Of a stretch of 64,000 nucleotides of DNA, positions 1 to 9,104 are shown piece by piece. Source of the stretch: JAIVJG01 sp964236735 (GTDB taxonomy: Bacteria; Acidobacteriota; Blastocatellia; Pyrinomonadales; Pyrinomonadaceae). The first letter of the stretch is position 1; each line of letters opens with the position of its first letter. Location: positions 186,001 through 250,000 of the forward strand of contig CAXSFM010000004.1 of assembly GCA_964236735.1 (NCBI GenBank), in the 5' to 3' direction. The notes beneath the pieces were generated by a model. It was not told where the DNA came from. It did not search any database and saw nothing but the letters and a program-made list of their open reading frames with translations. A program made the translations under genes and the position numbers.

Positions 1-551
1 TCTATCAGGAAGAGCGCACGGTCGGCCCCAGCCTCGGCGCAGACTCGATTCGTTCCGGCATCACGGCCTCGCTCGTCGGCCTGATGTTCGTCGTCCTGAC
101 GATGGTCATTTATTATCGCGGCTCAGGCGTCAACGCCGTCGTCGCGTTGCTCTTAAATATCGTCCTGACGATGGCCGCGCTGATTCTGTTCGATGCCACG
201 CTGACGCTGCCCGGCATCGCCGGCTTCCTGCTCGGCATCGGCATGGCCGTTGACTCGAACGTGCTGATCTTCGAGCGCATACGCGAGGAGCGACGCACGG
301 GCAAGACCGTCCCGTCCGCCGTTGACGAGGGATTCAAGCGCGCCTTCGTCACGATTATTGACACGCACATTACGACGATCATCTCGTCGCTTTTCCTTTT
401 CGTCTTCGGCACCGGGCCGATTCGCGGATTCGCCGTCACGCTCGTGCTCGGCCTGCTCGCCAATCTGTTCTCCGCCGTCTATGTCTCGCGCACGATTTTC
501 ATCTGGCTCTTAAGCCGCAAAAATCGTCGCGCCGAAACGCTGAGTATTTAA
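1..551 (+). CDS. secD: Protein translocase subunit SecD, C-terminal part (5' end outside window)
   Basis: This is the C-terminal third of SecD, the inner-membrane partner of SecF that uses the proton-motive force to help SecYEG export proteins. The reading frame is open from base 3, so the gene begins before the window. The visible part carries the last membrane helices and the SecD/SecF/RND signature around GMAVDSNVLIFERIREE, followed by the helix GPIRGFAVTLVLGLLANLFS. secF follows 85 bp downstream on the same strand, the usual order. The gap between them holds one of the heptamer hairpins described separately. Confidence 0.95.
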   Translation, partial: YQEERTVGPSLGADSIRSGITASLVGLMFVVLTMVIYYRGSGVNAVVALLLNIVLTMAALILFDATLTLPGIAGFLLGIGMAVDSNVLIFERIREERRTGKTVPSAVDEGFKRAFVTIIDTHITTIISSLFLFVFGTGPIRGFAVTLVLGLLANLFSAVYVSRTIFIWLLSRKNRRAETLSI

Positions 552-556
552 CTGCC

Positions 557-627
557 GTGATGAGTGATAAGTGATGAGAAAGAAGCTTTGACTTATCACT
601 TATCACTTATCACTTATCACTTATCAC
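557..627 (+). repeat. Heptamer hairpin A between secD and secF
   Basis: The left arm (557-577) is three 7-bp units, GTGATGA, GTGATAA, GTGATGA. The right arm (592-627) is five copies of the complementary unit TTATCAC. Mismatches are A/G transitions, so the RNA still pairs through G-U wobbles. The element starts six bases after the secD stop and ends ten bases before the secF ATG, which has no visible Shine-Dalgarno sequence. It may affect mRNA stability or translation of secF; that role is inference. Confidence 0.75.
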
Positions 628-636
628 TGAACTTAT

Positions 637-1692
637 ATGTTTGAATTATTCAAAGACGTTCGCGTTGACTGGCTCAAGAATCGGCGTATCTTCATCATGC
701 TTTCGACGACGATTATGTTGGCGGGGCTGGCGTCGGCCATGTACCGGCACGCATTTCATCCAAACGGGACAGAAGCCTTCAATCTCGGTGTGGATTTCAA
801 AGGCGGCACGGTCATTACAGCGGAGTTCAACCGTCGCCCTTCGGCGGAAGAAATTCGCGACCGTCTGGCGCAGGTCGGCGTGAAGGATGCAGTCATTCAG
901 CCTGTGCTTGATAAATCCAATCAGATGCTGATCAAAGTGCCTCTGACGAATACGACTGAGCTGTCTGCACAGGCGCAGAATCAATCGGAAGTTGATCCCG
1001 GCGCTTCCAAAGTTGAACAGGCGCTCGCTTCGTTGGGCGATGAGGCGGGAGCGAAAATCGTCCAACGCGAAGCGGTCGGGCCGGTGGCAGGGCAGGCGCT
1101 CAGAAATCAGGCCGTCTCGGTGACGCTGCTCGCGCTGCTCGGCATCCTCGCCTACATCGCTTTCCGCTTTGAATGGACTTATGGAGCGGCGGCGGTCATC
1201 GCCGTCTTTCACGACGTGCTGGTGACGCTCGGCTTCTTCTCCATCTTTCAGTGGGAGATAAGCTTGACGGTGATCGCCGCGCTCCTGACGCTCGTCGGCT
1301 TCTCCGTCAACGACACCATTGTCGTCTTTGACCGCATCCGCGAAAACTTAAGACTGCATCGTCGCGACCCGCTCTATAAAGTCACGAACGACTCGATCAA
1401 TCAGACGCTCTCGCGCACAATCATCACGTCAGGTCTCGTCTTCCTCTCCGTGCTCGCCTTGGTGCTCTTCGGTGGTGAAGTCCTGCGCGGCTTCTCGCTC
1501 GCGCTGCTCATCGGCATCGTCTTCGGCACGTATTCATCCATCGCCATCGCCAGCCCGATTATGGTCTGGTGGCAGGAGCGTCTCGACGTGTCGAAAACGC
1601 AGGGCGCATCCGGGAGAACAGCCGGCGGCGGAACTCGTGGCCGGACACCACAGGCAGGTGCCCAAAAAGTTCGCGGCGCGGCGGCACGTTAA
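637..1692 (+). CDS. secF: Protein translocase subunit SecF
   Basis: A 351-residue inner-membrane SecF, partner of SecD in proton-driven late steps of protein export. After an N-terminal helix (about residues 17-36) the periplasmic domain carries the family signature LGVDFKGGTVITAEF near residues 50-64. Five more helices follow, including GFSVNDTIVVFDRIREN, the SecF counterpart of the SecD/RND motif. The last 35 or so residues form a basic Gly/Arg/Thr-rich tail beyond the usual end. The ATG at 637 fits the N-terminus of the family but has no clear ribosome binding site; hairpin A lies immediately upstream. Confidence 0.95.
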   Translation: MFELFKDVRVDWLKNRRIFIMLSTTIMLAGLASAMYRHAFHPNGTEAFNLGVDFKGGTVITAEFNRRPSAEEIRDRLAQVGVKDAVIQPVLDKSNQMLIKVPLTNTTELSAQAQNQSEVDPGASKVEQALASLGDEAGAKIVQREAVGPVAGQALRNQAVSVTLLALLGILAYIAFRFEWTYGAAAVIAVFHDVLVTLGFFSIFQWEISLTVIAALLTLVGFSVNDTIVVFDRIRENLRLHRRDPLYKVTNDSINQTLSRTIITSGLVFLSVLALVLFGGEVLRGFSLALLIGIVFGTYSSIAIASPIMVWWQERLDVSKTQGASGRTAGGGTRGRTPQAGAQKVRGAAAR

Positions 1693-1720
1693 GATCGAGA
1701 GGATTAGGGATGGATTATTA

Positions 1721-1747
1721 AGAGGCGGGCTTGTTTGCCCCGCCTCT
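1721..1747 (+). terminator. Stem-loop after secF
   Basis: A 9-bp perfect stem pairs AGAGGCGGG (1721-1729) with CCCGCCTCT (1739-1747). It lies 29 bp past the secF stop. The following bases are only weakly T-rich, so it may be an imperfect intrinsic terminator or an mRNA 3'-end stabiliser. Confidence 0.55.
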
Positions 1748-2226
1748 CGCTATTTGAGAGCCATGAAAAGTTCTGTGCGTTGTGCCGCCAGTCGAACGCA
1801 CCGTGAGTTTCAAATTTGAGCGCTGTTAATGAGCGCTGTTAAATTGCCATGAAGAATTCTTTTTTATGCTTGACTTCGCGTGCGCTTGCGACATAGACTG
1901 AGCGCGTTGCTGGCCAATCGAATATTTGACGAATCCGCCTCTCTTAAGCGTTGAGTTTAAGACGGACGTTTCGCGCGAGCGTTTGTATCCGCTGCGGCTG
2001 GCAGGCCGAATTCCATACCTGTACCGCAGCAGAAAGCTCTCAGTAGAAATTTATTTCGAGAAGCTTTTTTGCAACGCTGCCCCCCAAACCTTTAGGTCAA
2101 TTAGTAAATTAACAAGCGGTCTTGATTGACAATCATTTAGTAGTCGCGTTACTTCGACGCGATATTGTGTGAGACGAACTTTCACCCCTGATCCACCTGG
2201 CAACGGAAGTAGGGAGGTTTAAAGAC
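1748..2226. other. Intergenic region upstream of the TonB cluster, no gene recognised
   Basis: About 480 bp between the secF stem-loop and the TonB-family gene. A 67-codon open frame at 1926-2129 has no homology I recognise and no ribosome binding site, so I do not call it. A perfect TTGACA lies at 2126-2131, but the bases 17 bp downstream are a poor -10. The promoter of the downstream cluster is presumably in this stretch but cannot be fixed. Confidence 0.4.
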
Positions 2227-3042
2227 ATGTTCGATAGTCTGGTTGAGTCCGGTTCGCATAAAGATGATTTTGCGCGAAAAGGCTCTTTTCTTCTCGGCAC
2301 GCTCATCATCTATGCGATTTTCTTCGTGGCGGTTGGGATCGGTAGCATCTACTGGTACAACTCCTCGATTCCTGATCCGAGCCTGGAATTGCTCACGCTA
2401 GTCGCGCCCGTTCCGGTGCAGCAACAGCAAGAGGCCAAGCCGCAGAAGGAAGACCCGAAGCCCGCTTCTTCAAAAGAGCCGCAGGTCTCGATGAGACAGG
2501 AAATCTCTGTCATCGCGCCTGTGACGCAAAACCATGAAGTTGCAAAGGCCGAGACGAAAGAAGTGGCGCGCAACGTTAGTAGCAACATTGCCATCGGTGA
2601 TCGCAACTTTGATGCGCCGCCTTCTTCAAACGGCCCTATCGGCCCGGCAATTGGAAGCGGCGGCGGTGGCGGTTCCGGGAGCGGCCCATCTGCGCCCGTC
2701 GTCAGGGATGATGATCCGCCTCCGCCTCCCGCCCCGAAACCAGACCCGCCGAAACCGAAAACAGTCGTTTCAGGCGGCGTGCTTAACGGCAAAGCGATCA
2801 GCAAACCGGCTCCGGCTTATCCGCCTATCGCTAAGGCTGCCCGCGCACAGGGTACTGTGACAGTGCAGATTCTGGTGGACGAAGCGGGACGTGTGGTGTC
2901 GGCGAGTGCTGTCGGCGGCCACCCGTTGCTGCAAGCGGCGGCGGTCGCGGCGGCGCGTCAAGCGCGTTTCTCGCCGACGATGCTGTCAGGCCAGGCAGTA
3001 AAAGTTTCAGGCGTCATCACCTATAACTTCGTGCTTCAGTAA
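2227..3042 (+). CDS. TonB-family energy transducer
   Basis: A 271-residue TonB-type protein that would couple the ExbB/ExbD proton channel to outer-membrane receptors. The N-terminus has a cytoplasmic stretch and one membrane anchor (about residues 21-46). A Pro/Lys-rich periplasmic spacer follows (PPPPPAPKPDPPKPK near 165-180), then a C-terminal TonB domain from about residue 185 ending in ITYNFVLQ. GGGAGG lies just upstream of the ATG. It opens a cluster with exbB, two exbD genes and a TPR lipoprotein. Its TonB domain closely resembles that of the VWA fusion encoded at 12806-14776, including the shared start GVLNGKAI. Confidence 0.9.
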   Translation: MFDSLVESGSHKDDFARKGSFLLGTLIIYAIFFVAVGIGSIYWYNSSIPDPSLELLTLVAPVPVQQQQEAKPQKEDPKPASSKEPQVSMRQEISVIAPVTQNHEVAKAETKEVARNVSSNIAIGDRNFDAPPSSNGPIGPAIGSGGGGGSGSGPSAPVVRDDDPPPPPAPKPDPPKPKTVVSGGVLNGKAISKPAPAYPPIAKAARAQGTVTVQILVDEAGRVVSASAVGGHPLLQAAAVAAARQARFSPTMLSGQAVKVSGVITYNFVLQ

Positions 3043-3162
3043 TTGGGCGCATGTCATCGCCTCAGAGGGGACGAGTAAATCTCTCCTTCGCAAGGCAGCC
3101 ACGTACGCTTCAGGCGCGCGATTTCGCAATAGTATCTCTAGTAACCTTGGGAGGTTCTTACC

Positions 3163-3936
3163 GTGACGATTCTAATGAGCATCCTCGGAAGCAAGGCTCT
3201 GAGCTTCTTCGCTTTTCTTTTCCAAGAAGCCGCCAGCCCCGATTCTGAACTAAACAAAGCGTTCTCCTTTCAAGAGATGTTGAAAAATCTTGGATGGGTC
3301 GCGCGCATCGTGATCCTGATCCTGCTGATCATGTCCATGTACTCGATTGCGATTATGGTCGAGCGCTATCTGACTTACTCGGCAGCCAAGAAGCAGTCTC
3401 GTGAGTTTGCGCCGCGCGTCGCGCAGGCGCTCAAGAACGAGCGTATTGAAGAGGCCATCAACATCAGCGACAAGCACAAGAAGTCGCATCTCGCGATGGT
3501 CGTCAATGCCGGGCTTCAGGAGTTTCGCGCCCACGATGCCACGTCTGACATCTCCGGCGATGAGATTGACGCTTCCAAGCGTGCCTTGCAGCGCGCCATC
3601 GCGATTAAGTCCGCCGAATTCAAGCGCGGCCTGTCTGGACTCGCGACCATCGGCTCGACCGCTCCGTTCGTCGGCCTCTTCGGCACGGTGTTCGGCATCA
3701 TTAACGCCTTCACCGGTATGAAGAGCGCAGAGAGCGCCGGTATCGGCGCTGTCGCCGGCGGTATTGCCGAAGCACTCTTGACGACGGCGCTCGGTCTGTT
3801 GGTGGCAGTGCCCGCCGTGTGGCTCTTCAATTATTTCACGGGCAAAGTGGACGGCTTCATCGTCGAAATGGACAATTCGGCCTCGGAGTTGATTGACTAC
3901 TTCCTGAAGAATCGCACGCGCCAGCTCAAGTCTTAA
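3163..3936 (+). CDS. exbB: MotA/TolQ/ExbB proton channel family protein
   Basis: A 257-residue inner-membrane channel subunit that works with ExbD to power TonB. The protein has an early membrane helix (about 46-66) and the conserved two-helix block with GLATIGSTAPFVGLFGTVFG (about 153-172) and GIAEALLTTALGLLVAVPA (about 195-213). The GTG at 3163 is preferred because GGGAGG lies eight bases upstream; an ATG four codons later is an alternative. It lies between the TonB-family gene and two exbD genes. TolQ of a Tol-Pal system is a less likely identity, since no tolB or pal is nearby. Confidence 0.9.
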   Translation: MTILMSILGSKALSFFAFLFQEAASPDSELNKAFSFQEMLKNLGWVARIVILILLIMSMYSIAIMVERYLTYSAAKKQSREFAPRVAQALKNERIEEAINISDKHKKSHLAMVVNAGLQEFRAHDATSDISGDEIDASKRALQRAIAIKSAEFKRGLSGLATIGSTAPFVGLFGTVFGIINAFTGMKSAESAGIGAVAGGIAEALLTTALGLLVAVPAVWLFNYFTGKVDGFIVEMDNSASELIDYFLKNRTRQLKS

Positions 3937-4070
3937 GCTATACGCTGATGCCGTCAGCAAGCCTGGCGTGTTGCGCTGTTGCTCATGCCGTCGCCTCCTG
4001 CACAAAGTGCGTGAGCGACGCTATCAACGGCGCGCCAGCCTCGCTGCATGATGGTTGAGGAGATCAAGTT

Positions 4071-4532
4071 ATGGGAATGTCAGGTGGTGGTGGCGGACTG
4101 ACCTCCGACATCAACGTCACGCCAATGGTGGACATCATGTTGGTGCTGTTGATCATCTTCATGGTCATCACGCCATTCTTGCAGCAGGGCGTCACTGTCG
4201 CTCTGCCGCAGAATATGAAGAACCCCGAAGAAGACAAGGCGATCATCAAGGATACTTCGGTCGTCGTCGCGATTACGGCGGATGACAAACTCTTTGTTGG
4301 CAAGCAGCCCATCGAAAAGTCCGATCTCAAGGCTGAGATTGACAAGAAGATGGAAAACAAAAAGCCCGAAGAGCGAATCGTCTATCTGAGAAGCGACATC
4401 AACACTAACTATGGCACGGTCGTTGATACGATTAACGCCATTCGCGAGTCAGGGATTGATCAAATCGGACTCGTCGCGGACAAGAAGAAGGGTGGCGAAG
4501 CTGCACCCGCGCCCACGCCGCCGGCTTCATAA
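4071..4532 (+). CDS. exbD: ExbD/TolR family biopolymer transport protein (first copy)
   Basis: A 153-residue single-span protein with the ExbD layout: short Gly-rich cytoplasmic start, the motif DINVTPMVDIMLVLLIIFMV (about 14-33) containing the conserved membrane Asp needed for proton use, then a periplasmic domain. GAGGAG lies ten bases before the ATG. The C-terminus ends in a Pro/Ala-rich tail. It follows exbB and precedes a second, clearly different exbD, a paired arrangement common in Acidobacteriota and Myxococcota. The two copies could form a mixed dimer in the ExbB pore; that is inference. Confidence 0.93.
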   Translation: MGMSGGGGGLTSDINVTPMVDIMLVLLIIFMVITPFLQQGVTVALPQNMKNPEEDKAIIKDTSVVVAITADDKLFVGKQPIEKSDLKAEIDKKMENKKPEERIVYLRSDINTNYGTVVDTINAIRESGIDQIGLVADKKKGGEAAPAPTPPAS

Positions 4533-4616
4533 AGGCGAGCTTTGAATGTGATTCACGGCTCACCGCGCACGGTTTGCGGCATCCGCTTTCGATAGTTTAC
4601 GGAGGTATTAGAAGTT

Positions 4617-5126
4617 ATGGGTATGAGTGCAAGTGGCGGTGGAGGTGGGGCAACTCCAAACATCAACGTCACGCCGCTGATTGATATTCTGCTCGTGTTG
4701 CTCATCATTTTCATGGTCATTACGCCTTTGAAGCCGACGCGCTTCAAGACGCTCGTGCCTGAGAAAAGCGAGGAGATGAGCCAGAATGCCAAACAGAGTC
4801 CGCGCACTCTCATCGTCACCATAGACAAAGACCTGAAGGTGACCTTGACGCGCGGCCAGAGCCAAATCGCAGAGGCTTCAGTCAACGAACCCGGCGAAGT
4901 GGCAACCACGCTCACGCAGGAATTCAAAGCGCGTAAAGATCAGCAGATTTGGTCTGACGCCGGATTGACGCGCCCCGATCTTCCCCCGGACGAGCGCATT
5001 GAAAAGACTGTCTTCGTCAAGGCTCCGCAGAGCTTCAAGTATGGCGAGGTGGTCAAGGTGATAGACGCTGTCAAGGGTGCGGGAGCGAGTCCCGTCGGCT
5101 TGCAGACCGAGGCGCTGGAACCTTAA
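4617..5126 (+). CDS. exbD: ExbD/TolR family biopolymer transport protein (second copy)
   Basis: A 169-residue paralogue of the preceding ExbD. The membrane segment reads NINVTPLIDILLVLLIIFMV (about 15-34) with the conserved Asp. The periplasmic part is longer and diverged, with an insertion around residues 55-125. GGAGG precedes the ATG. The two ExbD proteins share little beyond the membrane segment, so this is an old duplication and not an assembly artefact. A strong terminator follows, so exbB-exbD-exbD probably ends here as a transcription unit, with some read-through to the TPR gene possible. Confidence 0.93.
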   Translation: MGMSASGGGGGATPNINVTPLIDILLVLLIIFMVITPLKPTRFKTLVPEKSEEMSQNAKQSPRTLIVTIDKDLKVTLTRGQSQIAEASVNEPGEVATTLTQEFKARKDQQIWSDAGLTRPDLPPDERIEKTVFVKAPQSFKYGEVVKVIDAVKGAGASPVGLQTEALEP

Positions 5127-5146
5127 GTTTTCTTTGATCTGTGGTA

Positions 5147-5189
5147 TCCGCCATCAATTTTCCGGGCGAAAGTTGATGGCGGAATATTT
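5147..5189 (+). terminator. Intrinsic terminator after the second exbD
   Basis: A stem of about 16 bp runs from 5147-5162 to 5168-5183, with a single G-U pair and a five-base loop. ATATTTT follows directly. It lies 20 bp after the exbD stop. Confidence 0.85.
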
Positions 5190-5243
5190 TAGAGAGCAAC
5201 TACTGTACAAATTACGGGCCACATCCCGGGAGCAATTGAATCA

Positions 5244-6089
5244 ATGAAACTCTCTCGACTCGGCATCTTCGCGCTGCTTTTGGTCACAGTTTCGGCGTCC
5301 GCAGGCTGCGGTATGCTTAACCGAATCCGAGCCAAGAATGCGCTCAACGAAGGCGTGAGCGCGTATAGGCAAAACAAGTTTGATGAGGCTCAGGCTAAAT
5401 TTGAGTATGCCTACGAACTTGATCCCACCCAAAAGAACGCGCCGCTTCTGATCGCCCGCGCCATCCAGCAACAATATAAGCCCGGCGTTGATTCACCGCC
5501 GAACCTCGCGAAGGGACAGGCCGCCATTGATCAGTACCAGAAAGTGCTGAAGGACGACCCGAACAACGATGATGCTTACAAGGCCATTGTTTTTCTCTAC
5601 GGCCAGATGAAGAATGATGACAAGGTCAACGAGATGTTGAAGAGGCGCGCTGACTTGACGGACGCCAAACCTGAAAAACGCTCTGAGGCACTGACCATCC
5701 TGGCGAGTAAGCAATGGAATTGCTCTTACGAATTTACCGAGCAGAAAGAGAACAAGGAGATTATCAACAAGCCGGGCGCGCCTCCAACTGTGCATTACAA
5801 GAAGCCCGCGAATGAGGCCGACTTCAATAAGGCGCACGCCTGCACTGAAGAAGGCATGAAACTGGCCGAGCAGGCGATTAGCCTCGATGCGGAAAACGCC
5901 AACGCATGGTCTTACAAAGCCAACCTCTTGCGCGAAATGTCCAAACTTGCCGAGATGCAGGGCAACCAGCCACAAAAGGCCGACTACGATAAGAAGTACG
6001 ATGAAGCGCTTGAAATTCAGAAGCGTCTGAGCGAACAGGCCGCGAAAAAGAAAGAGGCTGCCAGTTCGCCGACTCCTCCGGCCAGCTAA
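5244..6089 (+). CDS. TPR-repeat lipoprotein
   Basis: A 281-residue exported lipoprotein. The signal peptide ends in the lipobox SASAGC, placing the lipidated Cys at residue 22. Helical repeats of TPR type follow: NEGVSAYRQNKFDEAQAKFEYAYELDP near 33-59, DQYQKVLKDDPNNDDAYKAI near 93-112, and a pair in the C-terminal half. The tail is rich in Lys, Ala and Pro. Its position after tonB-exbB-exbD-exbD is common in Acidobacteriota and suggests a scaffold for an envelope complex; the partner is unknown. Confidence 0.8.
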   Translation: MKLSRLGIFALLLVTVSASAGCGMLNRIRAKNALNEGVSAYRQNKFDEAQAKFEYAYELDPTQKNAPLLIARAIQQQYKPGVDSPPNLAKGQAAIDQYQKVLKDDPNNDDAYKAIVFLYGQMKNDDKVNEMLKRRADLTDAKPEKRSEALTILASKQWNCSYEFTEQKENKEIINKPGAPPTVHYKKPANEADFNKAHACTEEGMKLAEQAISLDAENANAWSYKANLLREMSKLAEMQGNQPQKADYDKKYDEALEIQKRLSEQAAKKKEAASSPTPPAS

Positions 6090-6143
6090 GTCCTAGCGCG
6101 TTAAGTTCAGTCCGCGCGGCACGTATATTTATCATCTTATGCT

Positions 6144-6184
6144 CAGGTGATGCTCGACGAGTAGGTCGAGCATCACCTGTTCTC
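6144..6184 (+). terminator. Stem-loop after the TPR gene
   Basis: A perfect 15-bp stem pairs 6144-6158 with 6165-6179 around a six-base loop. The next bases, TTCTC, are only weakly T-rich. It lies 55 bp after the TPR stop and 127 bp before the relA/spoT start, and probably ends the upstream transcript. Confidence 0.7.
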
Positions 6185-6310
6185 ATAAAGAGCGGTCGTT
6201 CATCAGACATCAACAAGTAGCTTTTGCCCATCTAAAGAATTCATGCAGCGGCGCGAAGCTCATTTGTTCATTAAAAGTCGAAGGCTGACTTTTCTCTATT
6301 CGCTTTAGTT

Positions 6311-8509
6311 ATGATTCGCATTGAAGAAATCGTCGAGAAAGTCGGGCGCAACCACCCGCAGGCCGATTTGGATGTCCTGCGCCGCGCCTACTTTTTCTCT
6401 GCGCGCGAGCACAGAGGGCAGACGCGCGCTTCAGGCGAGCCATATCTCGTACATCCGCTCGAAGTCGCTAACATCCTCGCTGACATGCGGCTTGATGAAG
6501 TGTCTGTGGCGACCGGTCTCCTCCATGATGTAGTTGAGGATACGCTTGTCGAGCCGGAGGCTATCCGTGAACTCTTCGGCGAAGAGATCGCACATCTCGT
6601 TGATGGCCTGACGAAAATCGCGCAGATCAGCAACCAGTCGCGCGAGGATCAACAGGCCGAGAACGTTCGCAAGATGTTGCTGGCGATGGTGGACGACGTG
6701 CGCGTCGTGCTGGTCAAACTCGCCGACCGCCTCCACAACATGCGGACGCTACAGTTTTTGAAGCCGGAGAAGCGGCGACGCATCGCGCAGGAGACGCTCG
6801 ACATCTTCGCCCCCATCGCGCACCGGCTCGGCATGGGTCGCATCCGTAGCGAGTTGGAAGATTTAGCTTTCCAGCATCTCCATCCTGAAGAGTATCGCGA
6901 ACTCGCACTGCAACTCGAACAGCGGCGTCCTGAGCATGAGGCTTTCCTCAGCGAAATCACCGCGCACATCGAAGAAAAAATGCGAGAGGCGGGTGTGCCC
7001 GTCATTCGCGTCGAGGGTCGCGTCAAGCGTCTCTACTCGATTTGGAAAAAACTGAAGCGACAGAAAATCGAGTTGGATCAAGTCTATGATTTGATTGCCG
7101 CGCGCATCATCACGCCCGACGAAGTGCGACATTGTTATGCGGCGCTGGGCGTCGTCCATAATATGTGGCAGCCGATTCCGGGACGTTTCAAAGACTGGAT
7201 TGGAATGCCGCGCGACAATCTATATCAATCGCTCCACACCTCGGTCATTGGCACGAAGGGGCAGCCGTTCGAGGTGCAGCTTCGCACAAGCGAGATGCAC
7301 CGCATCGCGGAAGAGGGCGTGGCCGCGCACTGGAAATACAAAGAGGGAAAGCGCGGCGCGCGTGATGATGACCAAGCATTTCAATGGCTCCGCTCGCTCG
7401 TCGAGTGGTCGCAGGAGGTCAAGGACTCGCGCGACTTTCTCGAATCTCTCAAGCTCGACCTCTATCCGAAAGACGTGTACGCCTTTACGCCGATGGGGAA
7501 GGTCATCCAACTCCAGCGCGGCGCGACGCCGGTTGACTTCGCCTTTATGATTCACACCGAAGTCGGCAATAAGTGCATGGGCGCGCGCATCAACAACCGC
7601 ATCGTCCCGCTGCGGACGCCCATCCAGAACGGCGATGTAGTTGAGATTATGACCTCCGCTGCCGCGCGCCCTTCGCGCGACTGGTTGAATTTCGTCGTGA
7701 CGCAGCGCGCGCGTAATCGCATCCGTCATTGGGTGGCCGAACAACAGCGCACCGAGAGCATAGAGATCGGACGCAAGCTGTTTGAAAAAGAGTCTTTGCG
7801 CTTTCAGCTTTCACCGAAAAAGCTGCTGGCGGATAACAATGGCGACTCGAAGCGCATCGCCAACGAATACGGCTATGGCCGCGTGGATGATTTGCTCGCC
7901 GCTATCGGGTACGGAAAGCTCGCGCCGCGCAACGTCATCGCTAAATATCTCGACCCCGAGAAGTTTGCCGAGCTAGAGCAGAAAAAAGAGTCGCGCCTGA
8001 GAAGCAGCGTCAATGCGGGAGTTCAGGCGGTCAGAAAGTTCATCCGACTTGGTGAAGACTCCATCGTCGTGCGTGGCGTTGACGACCTGCTCGTGACGCG
8101 CGCGCGTTGTTGTAATCCAGTGCGCGGGGAAGAAATCGTCGGCTATATCACGCGCGGCAAAGGCGTTGCTGTTCATGCCAGTCGTTGCAAGAATGTGCAG
8201 CAGTTGATGATTAACCCGGAGCGAATCGTCGAGGTCGAATGGGCTGGCAACGCGGATCAGTCGGCATACGCGGTTAAGTTGCTCGCCATCACGGAAAATC
8301 GCACGGGCATCATCGCCGGCCTCTCTGACGCCATCTCAGAAATGAAGACCGGCATTCGCGACATGCGGGCTATCGTGGCTCCTGATAATCGCGGGCGTAT
8401 TGAAGTGACGGTTGAAGTGTTTGACGTGAAGCATCTCGAAAAGGTGATGACCAAAATTCGCAAAGTGCCGGGCGTGATAGATATTGAACGCTTGCAGGGA
8501 GCAGTCTAA
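6311..8509 (+). CDS. Bifunctional (p)ppGpp synthetase/hydrolase, RelA/SpoT family
   Basis: A 732-residue long RSH enzyme that makes and degrades the alarmone (p)ppGpp in the stringent response. The N-terminal HD hydrolase domain is intact: H48 in YLVHPLEVA, and H72, D73, E76, D77 in LLHDVVEDT. The synthetase domain follows with SIWKKLKRQ and DQVYDLIAARII near residues 245-265 and EVQLRTSEMHRIAEEGVAAH near 322-341. A TGS domain (about 395-455) and a C-terminal ACT domain (about 655-730) complete the layout. Both catalytic halves look active, so this is the SpoT/Rel type and not a synthetase-only RelA. No clear Shine-Dalgarno sequence precedes the ATG. Confidence 0.95.
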   Translation: MIRIEEIVEKVGRNHPQADLDVLRRAYFFSAREHRGQTRASGEPYLVHPLEVANILADMRLDEVSVATGLLHDVVEDTLVEPEAIRELFGEEIAHLVDGLTKIAQISNQSREDQQAENVRKMLLAMVDDVRVVLVKLADRLHNMRTLQFLKPEKRRRIAQETLDIFAPIAHRLGMGRIRSELEDLAFQHLHPEEYRELALQLEQRRPEHEAFLSEITAHIEEKMREAGVPVIRVEGRVKRLYSIWKKLKRQKIELDQVYDLIAARIITPDEVRHCYAALGVVHNMWQPIPGRFKDWIGMPRDNLYQSLHTSVIGTKGQPFEVQLRTSEMHRIAEEGVAAHWKYKEGKRGARDDDQAFQWLRSLVEWSQEVKDSRDFLESLKLDLYPKDVYAFTPMGKVIQLQRGATPVDFAFMIHTEVGNKCMGARINNRIVPLRTPIQNGDVVEIMTSAAARPSRDWLNFVVTQRARNRIRHWVAEQQRTESIEIGRKLFEKESLRFQLSPKKLLADNNGDSKRIANEYGYGRVDDLLAAIGYGKLAPRNVIAKYLDPEKFAELEQKKESRLRSSVNAGVQAVRKFIRLGEDSIVVRGVDDLLVTRARCCNPVRGEEIVGYITRGKGVAVHASRCKNVQQLMINPERIVEVEWAGNADQSAYAVKLLAITENRTGIIAGLSDAISEMKTGIRDMRAIVAPDNRGRIEVTVEVFDVKHLEKVMTKIRKVPGVIDIERLQGAV

Positions 8510-8555
8510 AAAGCAGTCAGCCTCGAGACCTCTGACGCAGATTGCTCGTGTCCGA

Positions 8556-8592
8556 TTGCTGACAAGAGAAAGCATCTGTTAGAATGCGCCGT
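8556..8592 (+). promoter_or_regulatory. Candidate sigma70-type promoter of ridA
   Basis: TTGCTG (8556-8561) and TAGAAT (8580-8585) are separated by 18 bp, and a TG one base before the -10 makes it an extended -10 element. Transcription would begin near 8592, about 36 bases before the ridA GTG. Confidence 0.5.
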
Positions 8593-8627
8593 TTGTTCGG
8601 GAAGATAATTAAAAGGATGTCGAGACC

Positions 8628-9011
8628 GTGAAGCAGATCGTCCAGACGAAAGATGCGCCGCAGGCCATCGGGCCTTATTCGCAAGCCATAGTCGCGGGTG
8701 GATTGGTCTTCGCTTCGGGGCAAATTCCACTCGATCCGGCAACGGGCGAATTCGTTCCGGGCGACATCATAGAGCAGACGGAGCAGGTTTTACGCAATCT
8801 TTCAAAGGTGCTGGAAGCGGCGAAAACGGGACTTGACCGGGTTGTGAAAACAACGGTCTTTCTCGCCGATATGTCAGATTTCGCCGCGATGAATGATGTC
8901 TATGCGCGCTACTTTGCGGCGCAACCTCCCGCCCGCTCGACCGTGCAGGCGGCGCGACTCCCGCGTGATGCGCGCGTGGAGATTGACGTGATAGCCCTGG
9001 CCGGCGAGTAA
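8628..9011 (+). CDS. ridA: RidA family reactive intermediate/imine deaminase
   Basis: A 127-residue RidA (YjgF/UK114) protein of normal length. These enzymes hydrolyse reactive enamine/imine intermediates made by PLP enzymes such as threonine dehydratase. The sequence shows the family starts and ends: AIGPYSQAIVAGGLVFASGQIPLDP near 11-35, the catalytic-site Arg in PPARSTVQAARLPRDARVEIDVIA near 100-123. The GTG start is supported by AAGGA about nine bases upstream. It probably has its own promoter. It converges on rpmB. Confidence 0.93.
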   Translation: MKQIVQTKDAPQAIGPYSQAIVAGGLVFASGQIPLDPATGEFVPGDIIEQTEQVLRNLSKVLEAAKTGLDRVVKTTVFLADMSDFAAMNDVYARYFAAQPPARSTVQAARLPRDARVEIDVIALAGE

Positions 9012-9104
9012 AAGTCAGACGCGCTATTTAAGAATTGTGACGGGCAAAAAAAAGCGAGAGCGCCGAAAAGTCAGACGCTCGTCGCAGTGATTTTTGAATT
9101 GTGG

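Noticed and set aside
557..627. Tandem 7-bp repeats as a CRISPR array
   Set aside because: Units are 7 bp without spacers of 25-40 bp, arms are complementary to each other, and no cas gene is in the window.
1926..2129. 67-codon open frame between secF and the TonB gene
   Set aside because: No ribosome binding site, no recognisable product and composition unlike the genes; treated as intergenic.
4071..5126. Two exbD genes in a row as an assembly duplication
   Set aside because: The two proteins share the membrane motif but differ in length and in most of the periplasmic part, so both are genuine.
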